From Pavlovales sp. CCMP2436 (lineage: Eukaryota; Haptophyta; Pavlovophyceae; Pavlovales): a DNA stretch of 19,437 nucleotides. The notes beneath the pieces are model-generated. The model did no database searches. It had not been told where the DNA came from and saw only the letters and a list, made by a program, of their open reading frames with translations. Positions 1-7,983 of this stretch are shown in pieces; positions within the stretch are counted from its first letter, which is position 1; every line of letters starts with the position of its first letter. The stretch lies in contig MU631485.1 of assembly GCA_026770615.1 (NCBI GenBank), positions 206,804 through 226,240 of the forward strand, in the 5' to 3' direction. The position numbers and the translations under genes are program-made.

Positions 1-133
1 CATCGGCACGCGCGGTGGCGCCCAAGCCAGCGCAGCCGACTAAGGCACGCAGCAAGCAATGGGCGACGCAGCGCTCAGAACAGCACAACATTCAGAACAG
101 TCAGACGCCAGCTTGAATCCCTATCATAAATAT
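1..133 (+). repeat. Dispersed repeat A, left-edge copy (cut by the window edge)
   Basis: The segment from the first base to the motif CCCTATCATAAATATATA recurs almost unchanged at 15188-15310 (same strand), in part at 1011-1079 (same strand), and inverted at 19293-19437. The copy at 15128-15311 is longer on its 5' side, and the right-edge copy also continues past the start seen here, so this copy is truncated by the window edge. It has no reading frame of note. It ends in an AT-rich tract of alternating TA. It is a short interspersed or subterminal repeat of unknown type. Confidence 0.85.
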
Positions 134-155
134 ATATATATTCATATATATATAT

Positions 156-284
156 CGGCTCATTATGGTTCAACAGGTGTTGTTCACTCACTGAATTGGT
201 CGACGTCAGACGTTAGTCCTGGCAGCAGGAATGGTGGTGGTAGAGGTGAGGTTGGTGGTGAACTCGTAGCAATTGCCACAGGAT
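156..284 (+). repeat. Dispersed repeat B, copy 1
   Basis: About 125 bp beginning near GGCTCATTATGGTTCAACAG and ending GCAATTGCCACAGG. It recurs at 5197-5324 in the same orientation with a few differences, and inverted at 18498-18598. It contains a GGTGGTGGTAGAGGTGAGG purine tract. Here it follows repeat A across a TA-rich tract. At the right end the inverted B copy lies about 700 bp inside the inverted A copy, so the A-B order is mirrored at the two ends. No coding potential is evident. Confidence 0.85.
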
Positions 285-448
285 CCCCCCGCACGTTTAC
301 ACGCTGATTTAGCTAATGTAGCTACACATATTAGCAACACCCGGTAGTTACGCACCCACCGATTCTTTTTATATATTAAGAAAGAAGTCCGCCATCGTCG
401 TTTCCATGCATATGAGTATAAAAAACTTAGTTACGCTTTGACGTAGCG
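285..448. other. Spacer, nothing assigned
   Basis: AT-rich sequence between repeat B and the chromodomain remnant. It contains short A/T runs (TTTTTATATATTAAG near 366-380) but no clear promoter, repeat or RNA gene. Confidence 0.4.
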
Positions 449-975
449 ATGGAAGAAAGAGACGAGGCCGAGGAGGGAGGCCGCCTGCCGCTCTTCTACA
501 CGATCGGTGACAAGCAGAGTACCTGCCGTTCACAGAGGCAAAGGCGATCAAGCGTGTCCACTGCCCCATCTGCCTCGATGCTCACCGCGCTGGCTTGCTC
601 AACTGGCAAAAGGTGTGCGAGGGGCGCCGCAAAGACAGCATGACTATGACGAGCCCGCCACCGCCTCTGCCGCCGCTACTGCTGCGCACGTGCCGCTGCC
701 TCTACCGCCGCTGCCGCTGCGCGTCCCGCCGCCGCGCCCGCCGCTGCGCCCGATACATCGATTATCCGTATGAGGTCGAGGAGATCGTCTCGTACCACCA
801 CAACAACAAGAAGCGGCGTGACGAGTGGCGGGTCAAGTGGCAAAACTACCCGGCGAGCAAGAACACGTGGGAGCCGATCGATGACCTGTCAGATGACCTC
901 ATAGCAGTCGCACAATCGCTCAAGGCCTGCGCAGCTCGCGGGCCCCCAACCATCATCGACTACCTGAAATGCTGA
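449..975 (+). pseudogene. Broken chromodomain protein gene
   Basis: The last ~50 residues, in the frame ending at 975, form a clear chromodomain: YEVEEIV, then WRVKWQNYP and NTWEPIDDL, the usual methyl-lysine-binding fold of HP1 proteins and chromovirus integrases. Upstream there is a Cys/His stretch (VHCPICLDAHRAG, about 550-590) in the same frame, and a Pro/Ala-rich linker that reads more naturally in another frame. An ATG at 449 opens an acidic N-terminus in the third frame. The coding signal therefore moves between all three frames within 530 bp, with a TGA at 508-510 in the chromodomain frame. I infer at least two frameshifts, or missed introns. In Ty3/gypsy chromoviruses the domain ends the integrase, but no integrase is found here, so this may instead be a small host or captured chromodomain gene. 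The domain call is solid; the gene model is not. Confidence 0.65.
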
Positions 976-1005
976 CGGGATGATGCGAAATAATGTATAT
1001 AGTTA

Positions 1006-1138
1006 ATGACGCAGCGCTCAGACCAGCACAACATTCAGAACAGTCAGACGCCAGCTTGAATCCCTATCATAAATATATATATAATTAATAACTATAGTGA
1101 TACTTATATATATATTTATGATAGGGATATATATATAT
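1006..1138 (+). repeat. Partial repeat A ending in a 20 bp AT-rich palindrome
   Basis: Bases 1011-1079 match the 3' part of repeat A. The terminal ATCCCTATCATAAATATATA (1060-1079) is followed after a 29-base spacer by its exact reverse complement at 1109-1128. The end of A is therefore present in both orientations, as a perfect 20 bp stem. This looks like two A ends meeting head to head, the second one truncated. Confidence 0.8.
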
Positions 1139-1732
1139 AATTAGTAAATATAGATTTGCGCAATTAGGGCTGCGGAGGCGGCCCACGACCGTTTTGAGAG
1201 TCTGCGCGTGCGGCAGGGATGGGTGTGCAAATCTGGTAAGCCGCGGGAATTGAGCGTAGCGAGGCAGAGCTTGGGCGGCACTCATCGGGCGTAGAGACGC
1301 GCAGCGTGGATAGCTCGTACCGGTGGGTAGCTCCATCGCGTGGCGGGAGTGTGCGAGGATCTCATCGCGACCGATGTCCATGGCCTGCTGGTAGCGCGTA
1401 TGAGTCGCGCGAAAGACTGGTTCCCGCCGAGAGCTTTGCTTCGGCACGAGCCCGAAATTGGTGATCTTTTTAAAAGTGAGATCAGGCGGCCGCCGCTCTG
1501 GCCTGCATCTCGATCGACAGGTACGCGAGCTCGCCCTCGCCTTACTCTTCGACTCGGCGTGTAGATGACATCGCCGCTCTGCGGCCTGTCTCGTTGCGTC
1601 TGCTGCTCCGCCCATGGCGATTCGGCAAGTCTGGCGATCAATTTTAAAACAGTCCGGTTTAAGAACAAGCTTTTGCAGCTCGAGCGCTAAGCGAGCTCGC
1701 CTGAGTTGAACGCTGGATTGTGTGTGTAACAA
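1085..1732 (-). CDS. Unassigned open frame, doubtful
   Basis: A 215-codon minus-strand frame opens here. The residues from about 40 to 190 have mixed composition (for example RYQQAMDIGRDEILAHSRHA), which is more protein-like than random. The C-terminus runs into the TA repeat (IYIYPYHKYIYKY), so the natural end, if any, lies earlier. I recognise no family, signal peptide or catalytic motif. Two shorter frames overlap it on both strands, and GC-rich DNA gives such frames by chance. It is listed because nothing else explains 1140-1735; it could equally be non-coding. Confidence 0.15.
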   Translation of the reverse strand: MLHTQSSVQLRRARLALELQKLVLKPDCFKIDRQTCRIAMGGAADATRQAAERRCHLHAESKSKARASSRTCRSRCRPERRPPDLTFKKITNFGLVPKQSSRREPVFRATHTRYQQAMDIGRDEILAHSRHAMELPTGTSYPRCASLRPMSAAQALPRYAQFPRLTRFAHPSLPHAQTLKTVVGRLRSPNCANLYLLIIYIYPYHKYIYKYHYSY

Positions 1733-1735
1733 GTG

Positions 1736-2214
1736 ATAGGATTTCTCTTTCTGGCTTGAGAAGTCACAACGGTCCAGTTACGGCCGTCCGTTCGACAAGG
1801 TAGTCCAAGTGTGGACCACTCGCGTCAACCTACTCGTATACGACTAGATATCGATACAGTGTGTCAACCAGACACGAGCTATCTTAAACGTAACTGTGCT
1901 TTTGGAAAGCGGTCCCTAAACCATTAGATACGGTTGGAACAGAATAGAACATTATGTTCATGGACCTTTCGAGTCCCCTTCCGCCAGTTGGGGTTAAGGA
2001 CACCCTCAACCCCCGACGCCAAACGCTGACTGGAAGTGTGCTGTCGCAGTGGGTGAAAGGATAACTATCCCCCCTGTGAGTACCATCGAGCACTCATCAG
2101 TGGATGCCCTAGAGCACCTGTTGAGGTACTCCTGCGGTGGCGCAGGGGTCCGGAGTGAAGCGCAGTCGAGGGCTGTCGACGAGAGCTAGAGTGATCAAAG
2201 AAAAGATTGATTTA
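1736..2214. other. Non-coding stretch with local hairpins
   Basis: No convincing frame on either strand. Around 2132-2147 CCTGCG and CGCAGG pair across the four-base loop GTGG. The stretch leads directly into the structured block at 2215 and the proline-rich frame after it, so it may be the 5' untranslated part of a retroelement. I matched it to no known RNA family. Confidence 0.35.
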
Positions 2215-2361
2215 AAATGAAACGACTCAAGTTTAATCATAAGAACTTATCTTCCTGGTGAAGACAAGTTCCTTGCTATCTTAGCCGGGTTGCGAATGTC
2301 CCGGACTGAGAGTCCGGGAGGATCGAGTTAGGTAAATCTGACCAGTGAGATTACCTTGACA
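2215..2361 (+). repeat. Conserved structured block, copy L
   Basis: About 147 bp that recurs at 17149-17299 in the same orientation, with the core CTTCCTGGTGAAGACAAG identical. Three hairpins can be drawn: CTTC/GAAG near 2251-2263; CCCGGACT (2300-2307) with AGTCCGGG (2311-2318) across the loop GAG; and AGGTAA (2330-2335) with TTACCT (2351-2356) enclosing the loop GACCAGTG. The last stem changes in a compensatory way in the other copy (G-C to A-T). This copy lies directly before a proline-rich frame in sense orientation. Function unknown; a 5' UTR element, ribozyme-like domain or transposon end are all possible. Confidence 0.75.
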
Positions 2362-3234
2362 CAGAAAGGCGGGCAACAAGCCACGCTATCGACCACCCCC
2401 CCGCCGCCCGTGCAGACAACGCCGAACTACGCACACCCGATACCCACGATTCATCTCGAGGCAATACGAGCAGAGCCACACAAGCGCCTGCATGGCCCGG
2501 ACATACCGGCCACTCCGCAGAACCCGACACCAAACATGGCCCCAGCGTCACCAGCACGGGACTTACCATCTATAGAGCACGAGGCCACACCAAGCCCGCC
2601 AAGCAAACGCGCACTGAGCCGGGCCAAGCCTAGCGCGCCGCAGAGGCCGCCCCCAACCAACCCTCCAGCGCCGCCAGAAATAGCAATACCCGCCATACGA
2701 TGCGAGGTCATCCCGCCAGATCCGCCCCACGCCCGCCCAGTGAGCCCGGACAAACCTGCCACAAACTCGCGCACGCTGCGCCCAGCAGCCAAACGGGTCC
2801 CGGAAGCCGGGCGGCCCATCACAACACACCCAACCGGCGACAAACGCCCCAAACTCAAACCGGAGCCACCAAGCCTAGAAGCGACCCAAACTCCGCCCCG
2901 CAACCCCACACCGAGCCAAGCCCAGCCTGCGGCACCACAGAGGCTGACTCCAGCCACCCCCCCAGCGCCACCAGCGTCGGTCAATGCCATACCCACTATA
3001 CAATACGAGTCCATACCGCCGCGCATGACGCGCTCATCAAAAAGGCCCACTGTAGCCAGCCCGATCACCACAACACAGCAAGCCAGGGATACGCACCCCG
3101 ATCGCAAACAGGAGCCAGCAAGGCCACCCAAACGTAAACAGCAGCCAACAACCCCAGAATCCACCCAACAGCCCAACAAAAAGGCGTACCAAGTACTCCC
3201 CAAACGCAAACAGGAGCCAGCACGGCTCCCGTAA
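2356..3234 (+). CDS. Proline-rich basic protein, homologous to the frame at 10549-11409
   Basis: About 290 codons open to a TAA at 3232-3234. There is no ATG at the start; the first in-frame ATG is near 2536, so the gene is 5'-truncated or begins elsewhere. The product is Pro/Ala/Lys/Arg-rich and probably disordered. It has internal repeats of the type PPAPP followed by AIPTIxxExIPP (three rounds), then basic repeats PKRKQEPA near the C-terminus. The N-terminal third aligns without gaps with the minus-strand frame at 10549-11409 (shared EAIRAEPHKR-like core and PTTPQNPTPNM-like core). Many differences fall in third codon positions, which argues that the frame was translated. In the other copy this protein follows a reverse-transcriptase tail, so both are probably parts of one non-LTR family. 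I know of no function for it. Confidence 0.5.
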   Translation: MTQKGGQQATLSTTPPPPVQTTPNYAHPIPTIHLEAIRAEPHKRLHGPDIPATPQNPTPNMAPASPARDLPSIEHEATPSPPSKRALSRAKPSAPQRPPPTNPPAPPEIAIPAIRCEVIPPDPPHARPVSPDKPATNSRTLRPAAKRVPEAGRPITTHPTGDKRPKLKPEPPSLEATQTPPRNPTPSQAQPAAPQRLTPATPPAPPASVNAIPTIQYESIPPRMTRSSKRPTVASPITTTQQARDTHPDRKQEPARPPKRKQQPTTPESTQQPNKKAYQVLPKRKQEPARLP

Positions 3235-3236
3235 TG

Positions 3237-3304
3237 CGAGCCCGTCTAATTCCGAGTCAGTCTCAGAATACGGGCTCGAGACGGTCTAATTCGGAGTCCG
3301 TCTC
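3237..3304 (+). repeat. Two adjacent hairpins just after the stop codon
   Basis: CGAGCCCGT (3237-3245) pairs with ACGGGCTCG (3270-3278), and GAGACGG (3278-3284) pairs with CCGTCTC (3298-3304). The two loops carry nearly the same sequence (GTCTAATTC then C or G then GAGTC), so the structure is also a direct duplication. It begins three bases after the proline-rich stop codon. It could be an RNA 3' structure or a fold-back remnant. Confidence 0.6.
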
Positions 3305-3400
3305 CGTGCCAGCGTGTTACTCGGAGCCCTTCGCAGGCCTCGCACTTTGCAGCTCTGCGCCCGCACTTGGCAGAGCGCTGCGCAGAGCGAGCACAACGCG

Positions 3401-4327
3401 ATGTTCGCGTTCTTGGGCCTCGGCAGGAGCGGGCCGGCGGCGGCGGCGCGCGGCGCGCCCTAATCGCAGCCGCCCACCGAGGCGCTCCCCTCGCCTCACC
3501 GCCCGGCGCTGTCGCGCGCGGCCTCGCCGGCGGCGTCGCCGTGCCGCTCGTCGCTCGCTCCGTCGCTGCTCAACTCGCCGGCGGCGTCGCCGCTCCGCTC
3601 GTCGCTCGCTCCGTCGCTGCACAGCTCGCCGCGCCTCGGCACGCTGCGCCCCCGCTCGCCGGGCGGAGGACTGCCGCCCGTGCCGTCGCCGGGCCGCTCG
3701 TCGCTCGAGCCGGCTCCGCAGCGCACGACGCCGGCTCCGGCTGCTGGCCCGGCTGCTGCCCCAGATGGGGCGCCCGCGGACGTGCGCCGCTCATTCGAGG
3801 TGGTCGACGCGCTGTTCCGCACGGTGGTCGACCGCCCCGACGACCTGCCGGTGGGTCCGTGGGATTCGTTCGAGCATGCACGAGCCGCGCTGCAACAGTG
3901 GGCGTCGAGCAAGGGCTTCAAGCTCGTCAAGTGGAGCGAGATCAAGGCGGCCACGACCAAAGCTGGCCGCAAGGACTACCTCTACTGCTCGTTCAGCAAG
4001 GCGACGAGCTCGACGTCGACCGGCAAGCGGAAATCCTCGTGCATGAGCGCGCATGGGTTCAAGTGCAGCTTCCGGTTCCACCTCGAGGACACCAAGCAGG
4101 GCTGGACGTTGCTCCATGTGAACGACACGCACTCGCAGCACGAGTTCGACATGACGCTCGCTGCCATCAACAACCACGACGGGATTGCCCTGCCCACGGG
4201 GGTCAAAATCCCGCCTCAGCTCCACGAAATCGCGCGGATCAACCGGAGCGCCGGCCTCTCCGCGGCCGTGATCGACCAGGTGCTGAAAAGCGAGGCCAAC
4301 AAGCAGGGGCTCGCGATTAGGAATTAG
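3401..4327 (+). pseudogene. FAR1/MULE-type zinc-binding DNA-binding domain gene, early stop
   Basis: An ATG at 3401 reads 20 codons to a TAA at 3461-3463. The same frame is then open for 287 codons to the stop at 4325-4327. After the TAA comes a Ser/Pro/Ala-rich linker with a duplicated SPAASP/RSSLAPSL unit. Then follows a domain with SFEHARAALQQWASSKGF, paired cysteines (about 3989 and 4039-4065) and TLLHVNDTHSQHEF. This order (helical lead-in, Cys-Cys, Trp, His-x2-His) is that of the WRKY-GCM1/FAR1 zinc domain at the N-terminus of Mutator-like transposases. The tail (RINRSAGLSAAVIDQVLKSE) resembles the linker that normally precedes the DDE transposase, but the frame stops there and no DDE domain follows. 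It is either a 3'-truncated MULE transposase or a single-domain derivative, inactivated by the early TAA unless translation starts later. Confidence 0.6.
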
Positions 4328-4442
4328 CCCAACAGCCAAAAACAAAGGCGCGTAAAATCCGTACTGCGCCGAAGGTACCCAGCCTCGGGGACCTTCGCCG
4401 TCAGCTATCGGTCCACGACCGTGGGCACGGTCGGCGCGCACA

Positions 4443-4833
4443 CTTCGAACCCGCCAACCGCGGCAGCCTTCGAATTCAGCCAGCGTCGCCCCGTCGCCCC
4501 AAATCGCAACACCCGTACTCGGACCCCCATGGGCACCCGTACTCGAAACGTGGGCAACACCCGTACTCGGAACTCTATGGGCACCCGCACTCGGAAATCG
4601 GCCAACACCCGTACTAGGAACCCTATGGGCATCCGTAATCGGAACGCAGCCCACGCCCGTACTAGGAGCCCCATGGGCACCCGTACTCAGAACGCGGCCA
4701 TAACACCCGTACTCGGAACCCCATGGGCACCCGTAGTGGGCCCGGCGGCCGTACTCGGTTTACGGCCTGCTTATGCAGTGGCACTTTGAACCCACCAACC
4801 ACGACAGCATTCAAATTTAGCCAGCGTCGCCCC
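4443..4833 (+). repeat. 24 bp minisatellite between direct repeats
   Basis: From about 4507 to 4735 a 24 bp unit near CACCCGTACTCGGAACCCCA repeats about nine times. Alternate units differ (…CCATGGG against …CGGCCAA), giving a 48 bp higher-order period. Because 24 is a multiple of three, frames on both strands stay open (plus frame TRTRNPMG-like octapeptides), so openness is not evidence of coding. The array is bracketed by ~50 bp direct repeats (4443-4492 and 4784-4833) starting TTCGAACCC / TTTGAACCC and ending CCAGCGTCGCCCC. The second of these joins the satellite array. Confidence 0.75.
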
Positions 4834-6565
4834 CGCACCTCGGGAGGACGACACGCGCGTAGTTTGCATAATTTGTAAGGATCATTCTATAACCCCAAAT
4901 TAGGCAAATAAATAGCACGCTACTTTATTTAACTTACGTAGCTCGGGTCAATCCGTAGCCCTCATGGCACCCGATGACCGGAAGTCAAAGAATCCGCATC
5001 GATCACCTCCCGAACCTCGGGATGACGGCACGCGCGTAAACATTTTATTCTCTTGATTCGTATGGGTCATTCCACAACCCTAAATTAAGTTGATAACACG
5101 CAACTTATATTTATATAACGTCGGAGCGCTATGATCAGCCTGACTTGAACTTGAAACGTACCGCCAGCCCGAACCCCCCTACATTAATATATATAGCGGC
5201 TTAGCATGGCTCAACAGGTGTTGTTCACTCACTGACTTGGTCGACGTCAGACGTTAGTCCTGGCAGCAGGGATGGTGGTGGTAGAGGTGAGGTTGGTGGT
5301 GAACTCGTAGCAATTGCCACAGGTTCAATTTATGAGCTCGGGTCAATCCATAACCTTCCTACCTGCCCACCCGATGACCGGAAGACATCATGCTCGTATT
5401 ACATTAGATGTGTTACCTCCCGCACCTCGGGATGACGACACACTCGTAAATACGTAATTTTCTTAATTCAACTTAATTAATAAAACGCTACTTCTGTAGC
5501 TCGGGTCAATCCGTTGCGTTATCAGCCAATCCGATGACCGGAAGGCAGCCTGTTCGTATTATAGCGTCTCCTCCCAGACCTCGGGAGGAGGTCACGCGCG
5601 TGAATACTTTATTTTCTTGATTTGTAAGGGTCATTCCATAACCCCAAATTAAGTTCATACCACGCTACATACTGTACGAGCTCGGGTCAGTCCATAACCC
5701 TCCTACCTGCATACCCGATGACCGGAAGGCAGCATGCTCGTATTATAGCAGATGTGTCACCTCCCGCACCTCGGGAGGACGACACGTGCGTAGATATGTA
5801 ATTCTTTTAATTCACAAGGGTCATTCCATAACCCCAAATTAAGTTAATACCACGCTACTTACGTAGCTCGGATCAATCCATAGCCCCAACTGCCCACCCG
5901 ATGGCCGGAAGGCAGCATGCTCGTATTACAGCAGATGTGTTACCTCCCGCACCTCGGGATTACGACACACGCGTAAATACACTTTATTTTCTTGATTTGT
6001 AAGGGTCATTCCATAACCCCAAATTAAGTTAATAACAAGCTACTTACGTAGCTCGCATCAATCCATAACCCTTCTACCTGCCCCGATGACCGGAAGGCAG
6101 CATGCTCGTATTACAGCGTCACCTCCCGAACCTCGGGAAAACAGCACGCGCGTGAAATTTTCATAATTTACAAGGGTCATTCCATAACCCATAATTAATT
6201 AAGTTAATAACACACTAATTATTTAGCTCGAGTCAATCCATAGCCCCAATTGCCCACCCGATGACCGGAAGGCAAAATAATCGCATCACCGCATCACCTC
6301 CCGAACCTCGGGATGACGGCACGCGCGTAAACACTTTATTTCCTTAATTCGTATGGGTTATTCCATAACCCTAAATTAAGTTAATAACACGCTACTTCTG
6401 TAGCTCGGGTCAATCCGTTGTCCTACCTGCCCACCCGATGACCGGAAGGCAGCGTGCTCGTATTACAGCGTCACCTCCCGCACCTCGGGATGACGGCACG
6501 CGCGTAAATACTTTATTTCTTTATTTGTAAGGGTCATACCATAACCCTAAATTAAGTTAATCACA
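4832..6565. repeat. Tandem satellite array, eight units of ~163-186 bp
   Basis: The landmark AGCTCG-xxTCA-TCC occurs at 4940, 5335, 5498, 5679, 5865, 6050, 6225 and 6402, giving spacings of 163-186 bp except for one 395 bp interval that holds an insertion. Each unit has the same order: GGGTCATTCCATAACCC, an AT-rich link, AGCTCGGGTCAATCC, CCCACCCGATGACCGGAAGG, GCTCGTATTA, CTCCCGCACCTCGGGA, ACACGCGCGTAAA. Three of these are inverted repeats (GGGT/ACCC, CGGGT/ACCCG, CTCCCG/CGGGAG). Units are diverged from one another, with small indels in the AT links. No frame runs through. It may be a centromeric or heterochromatic satellite, or an array of small structured RNA units. Confidence 0.85.
5108..5325 (+). 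repeat. Repeat B copy 2, inserted in the satellite array
   Basis: Bases 5197-5324 match repeat B (ATGGCTCAACAGGTGTTGTT through GCAATTGCCACAGG). With ~90 bp of other sequence before it (ending ATTAATATATATAGCGGC), it interrupts a satellite unit and accounts for the double-length interval between landmarks 4940 and 5335. I see no clear target duplication. Confidence 0.8.
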
Positions 6566-6872
6566 CGCTAACCATGTAGCAACTACCTCCGCCCATCCCC
6601 TGCACACAAGTAGGAAGGCGCTTCGCTTCGCTAATAAATGAAGAAATAAATCTATTTATTTCTTTATTCATCATGAGAAGTGTATGTACACACATCCAAA
6701 CACACACATACACACACATGCATGTATCATCCGGCCTCCAGGCTGATGCCTCGAGTCGCCCCCGATAGGCCTTGGGATGAGTCCTTGTCACACCACCTAC
6801 GGTGGCCTGACCGCTGACTCTCAGTGAGCGCCACATCAGCTCACCAGCCCTGCTGTCAATCTTGATGATTAT
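6566..6872. other. Spacer with AT palindrome and CA repeat
   Basis: After the last satellite unit there is an imperfect AT-rich palindrome (about 6632-6674, AATGAAGAAATAAAT against ATTTATTTCTTTATT). A CA-rich tract follows (6686-6720), then 150 bp of ordinary sequence. A minus-strand frame crosses this (6561-6953) but ends in the simple repeats and resembles no family I know, so I do not call it a gene. Confidence 0.5.
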
Positions 6873-7124
6873 CAATGGGTCTTGGCAGCTCCACTGGGTG
6901 GCGCGGTCAGGCGATCCCCGCGGGGTCGCCACCGCATGCGCACGGTTTCTCACGGACGAGCACCGGCATGGAGCCAGAGACTCGCCCGTTTGACAACCTA
7001 TACTTTATACTACGCCAGGCTACGCCAGGCGGTAATTATAAACGGCATACAGCAATACTTGGTCGCTATACTAAGCCAGGCTACGCCATCTACGCCATCT
7101 ATAAGCATAAAGGGTAAACCTCAA

Positions 7125-7284
7125 TACAGGGGATCGCAGGCAATAAGAACGGCGCTTTTTGAGGCTGAGGCTGAGTTTCTTAGCAAATCACATACAATTT
7201 TTTTAAAAATTTGGGTTAAAGTTACTTTTGAAGGGCAAAAAGTTTCTTAACACGACGGTTTCTTATTGCACGTGATCCCCTGCA
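7125..7284 (+). mobile_element. MITE, copy 1 (inner end of the left fold-back arm)
   Basis: CAGGGGATCGCAGGCAATAA at 7127 is matched by its inverted form ending GATCCCCTG at 7282, giving 156 bp. TA precedes it; the expected right TA is now CA. The internal motifs TGAGGCTGAG and TTTCTTAGCAAAT are shared with the other MITE copies. A TA target with short terminal inverted repeats fits a Tc1/mariner-type non-autonomous element. Confidence 0.8.
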
Positions 7285-7812
7285 CCTGTGGTCCGGCTCC
7301 ATATCGGACCTACGAACAACGTTTACTGTCGCCGAAGGAGACAATTATCACTGCAGAAAGCGGTTTATATTGTCTACAAGGCAGAAGGAAACCGAAAAAG
7401 AAACAGCTTCCAGAAGCTGCCTCGAGCCATGCTGACGCCTCGGCAGCTGCCGAGAGAGCCGGGCCAGCCGGCCCCTCGATTTCATCCACCCGGTCCCACC
7501 CTAGAATATTTATCAGGACCGTCACTTCAGCCGATCGCAGCAGCGAAAGCGGATTCCTGACGCGCTCTCCTCGGCCTTTGCGGCTTGCAAAGATTGTCAA
7601 CTTGCTCTGCATCGGAAGGGCCTCTTCTACGAGCAAGCACCATCAACTACAGCATCTACGATGCTAGTGCTAACTTGTTCGAGATGTACAACGCAACGCT
7701 CCGAGGACACTCATCCTCGCGCGCAGCCTCGCGATCTTCGAGATCGAAGAAGCGCATCTGGATATTTCAACCGGAAATATCTAGATATATTACCATAAAT
7801 GCTGACGTACAG
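7285..7812. other. Unique spacer between the fold-back arms
   Basis: Several overlapping frames exist: plus 7266-7667 and 7585-7920, minus 7310-7636. None shows a recognisable domain. The plus frame from 7585 runs into the MITE, and the minus frame of 108 codons has mixed composition. I cannot support a gene here. A near-palindromic AGATATTT/AAATATC patch lies near 7759-7785. Confidence 0.3.
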
Positions 7813-7983
7813 TACAGGGGATCGCGGGCAATAAGAAACCGTTGTGTTAAGAAACTAAGCCTCGTTTTTCAGCCCTTCAATAGTAATTTTAACAAAATTT
7901 TAACCATTGTTTGCATGTAATTTGCTAAGAAACTCAGCCTCAGCCTCAAAACCCGCCGTTCTTATTGCCCGCGATCCCCTGTA
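7813..7983 (+). mobile_element. MITE, copy 2 (best preserved)
   Basis: 167 bp (7815-7981) between TA dinucleotides. The terminal inverted repeat is perfect for 23 bp, beginning CAGGGGATCGCGGGCAATAA, and forms the reference for the other copies. Subterminal AAGAAACTAAGCCTCG and its inverted partner TTTGCTAAGAAACTCAGCCT extend the near-palindrome. It is non-coding and presumably mobilised in trans by a Tc1/mariner-superfamily transposase not found in this window. Confidence 0.85.

Noticed and set aside
2247..2361. Hammerhead or HDV-like ribozyme in the conserved block
   Set aside because: No CTGATGA or GAAA core. GCGAATG resembles an HDV segment, but the GGGAC/GTCCC partner strand needed for P2 is absent upstream.
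2215..2361. The two structured blocks as copia LTR remnants
   Set aside because: One copy lies 15 kb away near an unrelated frame, and no copy is found at the 3' end of copia near 8290.
2451..3209. Long minus-strand frame opposite the proline-rich gene
   Set aside because: It is a shadow: Pro codons read as Gly on the other strand. The plus frame matches the second copy at protein level.
3317..4046. Arg/Ala-rich frames on both strands over the GC-rich stretch
   Set aside because: Composition (almost only Arg, Ala, Ser) comes from GC-rich short repeats. The Ser/Pro frame that leads into the FAR1-like domain is the plausible one.
4421..4789. Frame of TRTRNPMG octapeptides as a possible repeat protein
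   Set aside because: A 24 bp DNA period keeps several frames open on both strands, so openness carries no coding evidence.
4832..6565. CRISPR array
   Set aside because: Whole units repeat with divergence and there are no short identical repeats separated by unique spacers; the context is eukaryotic.
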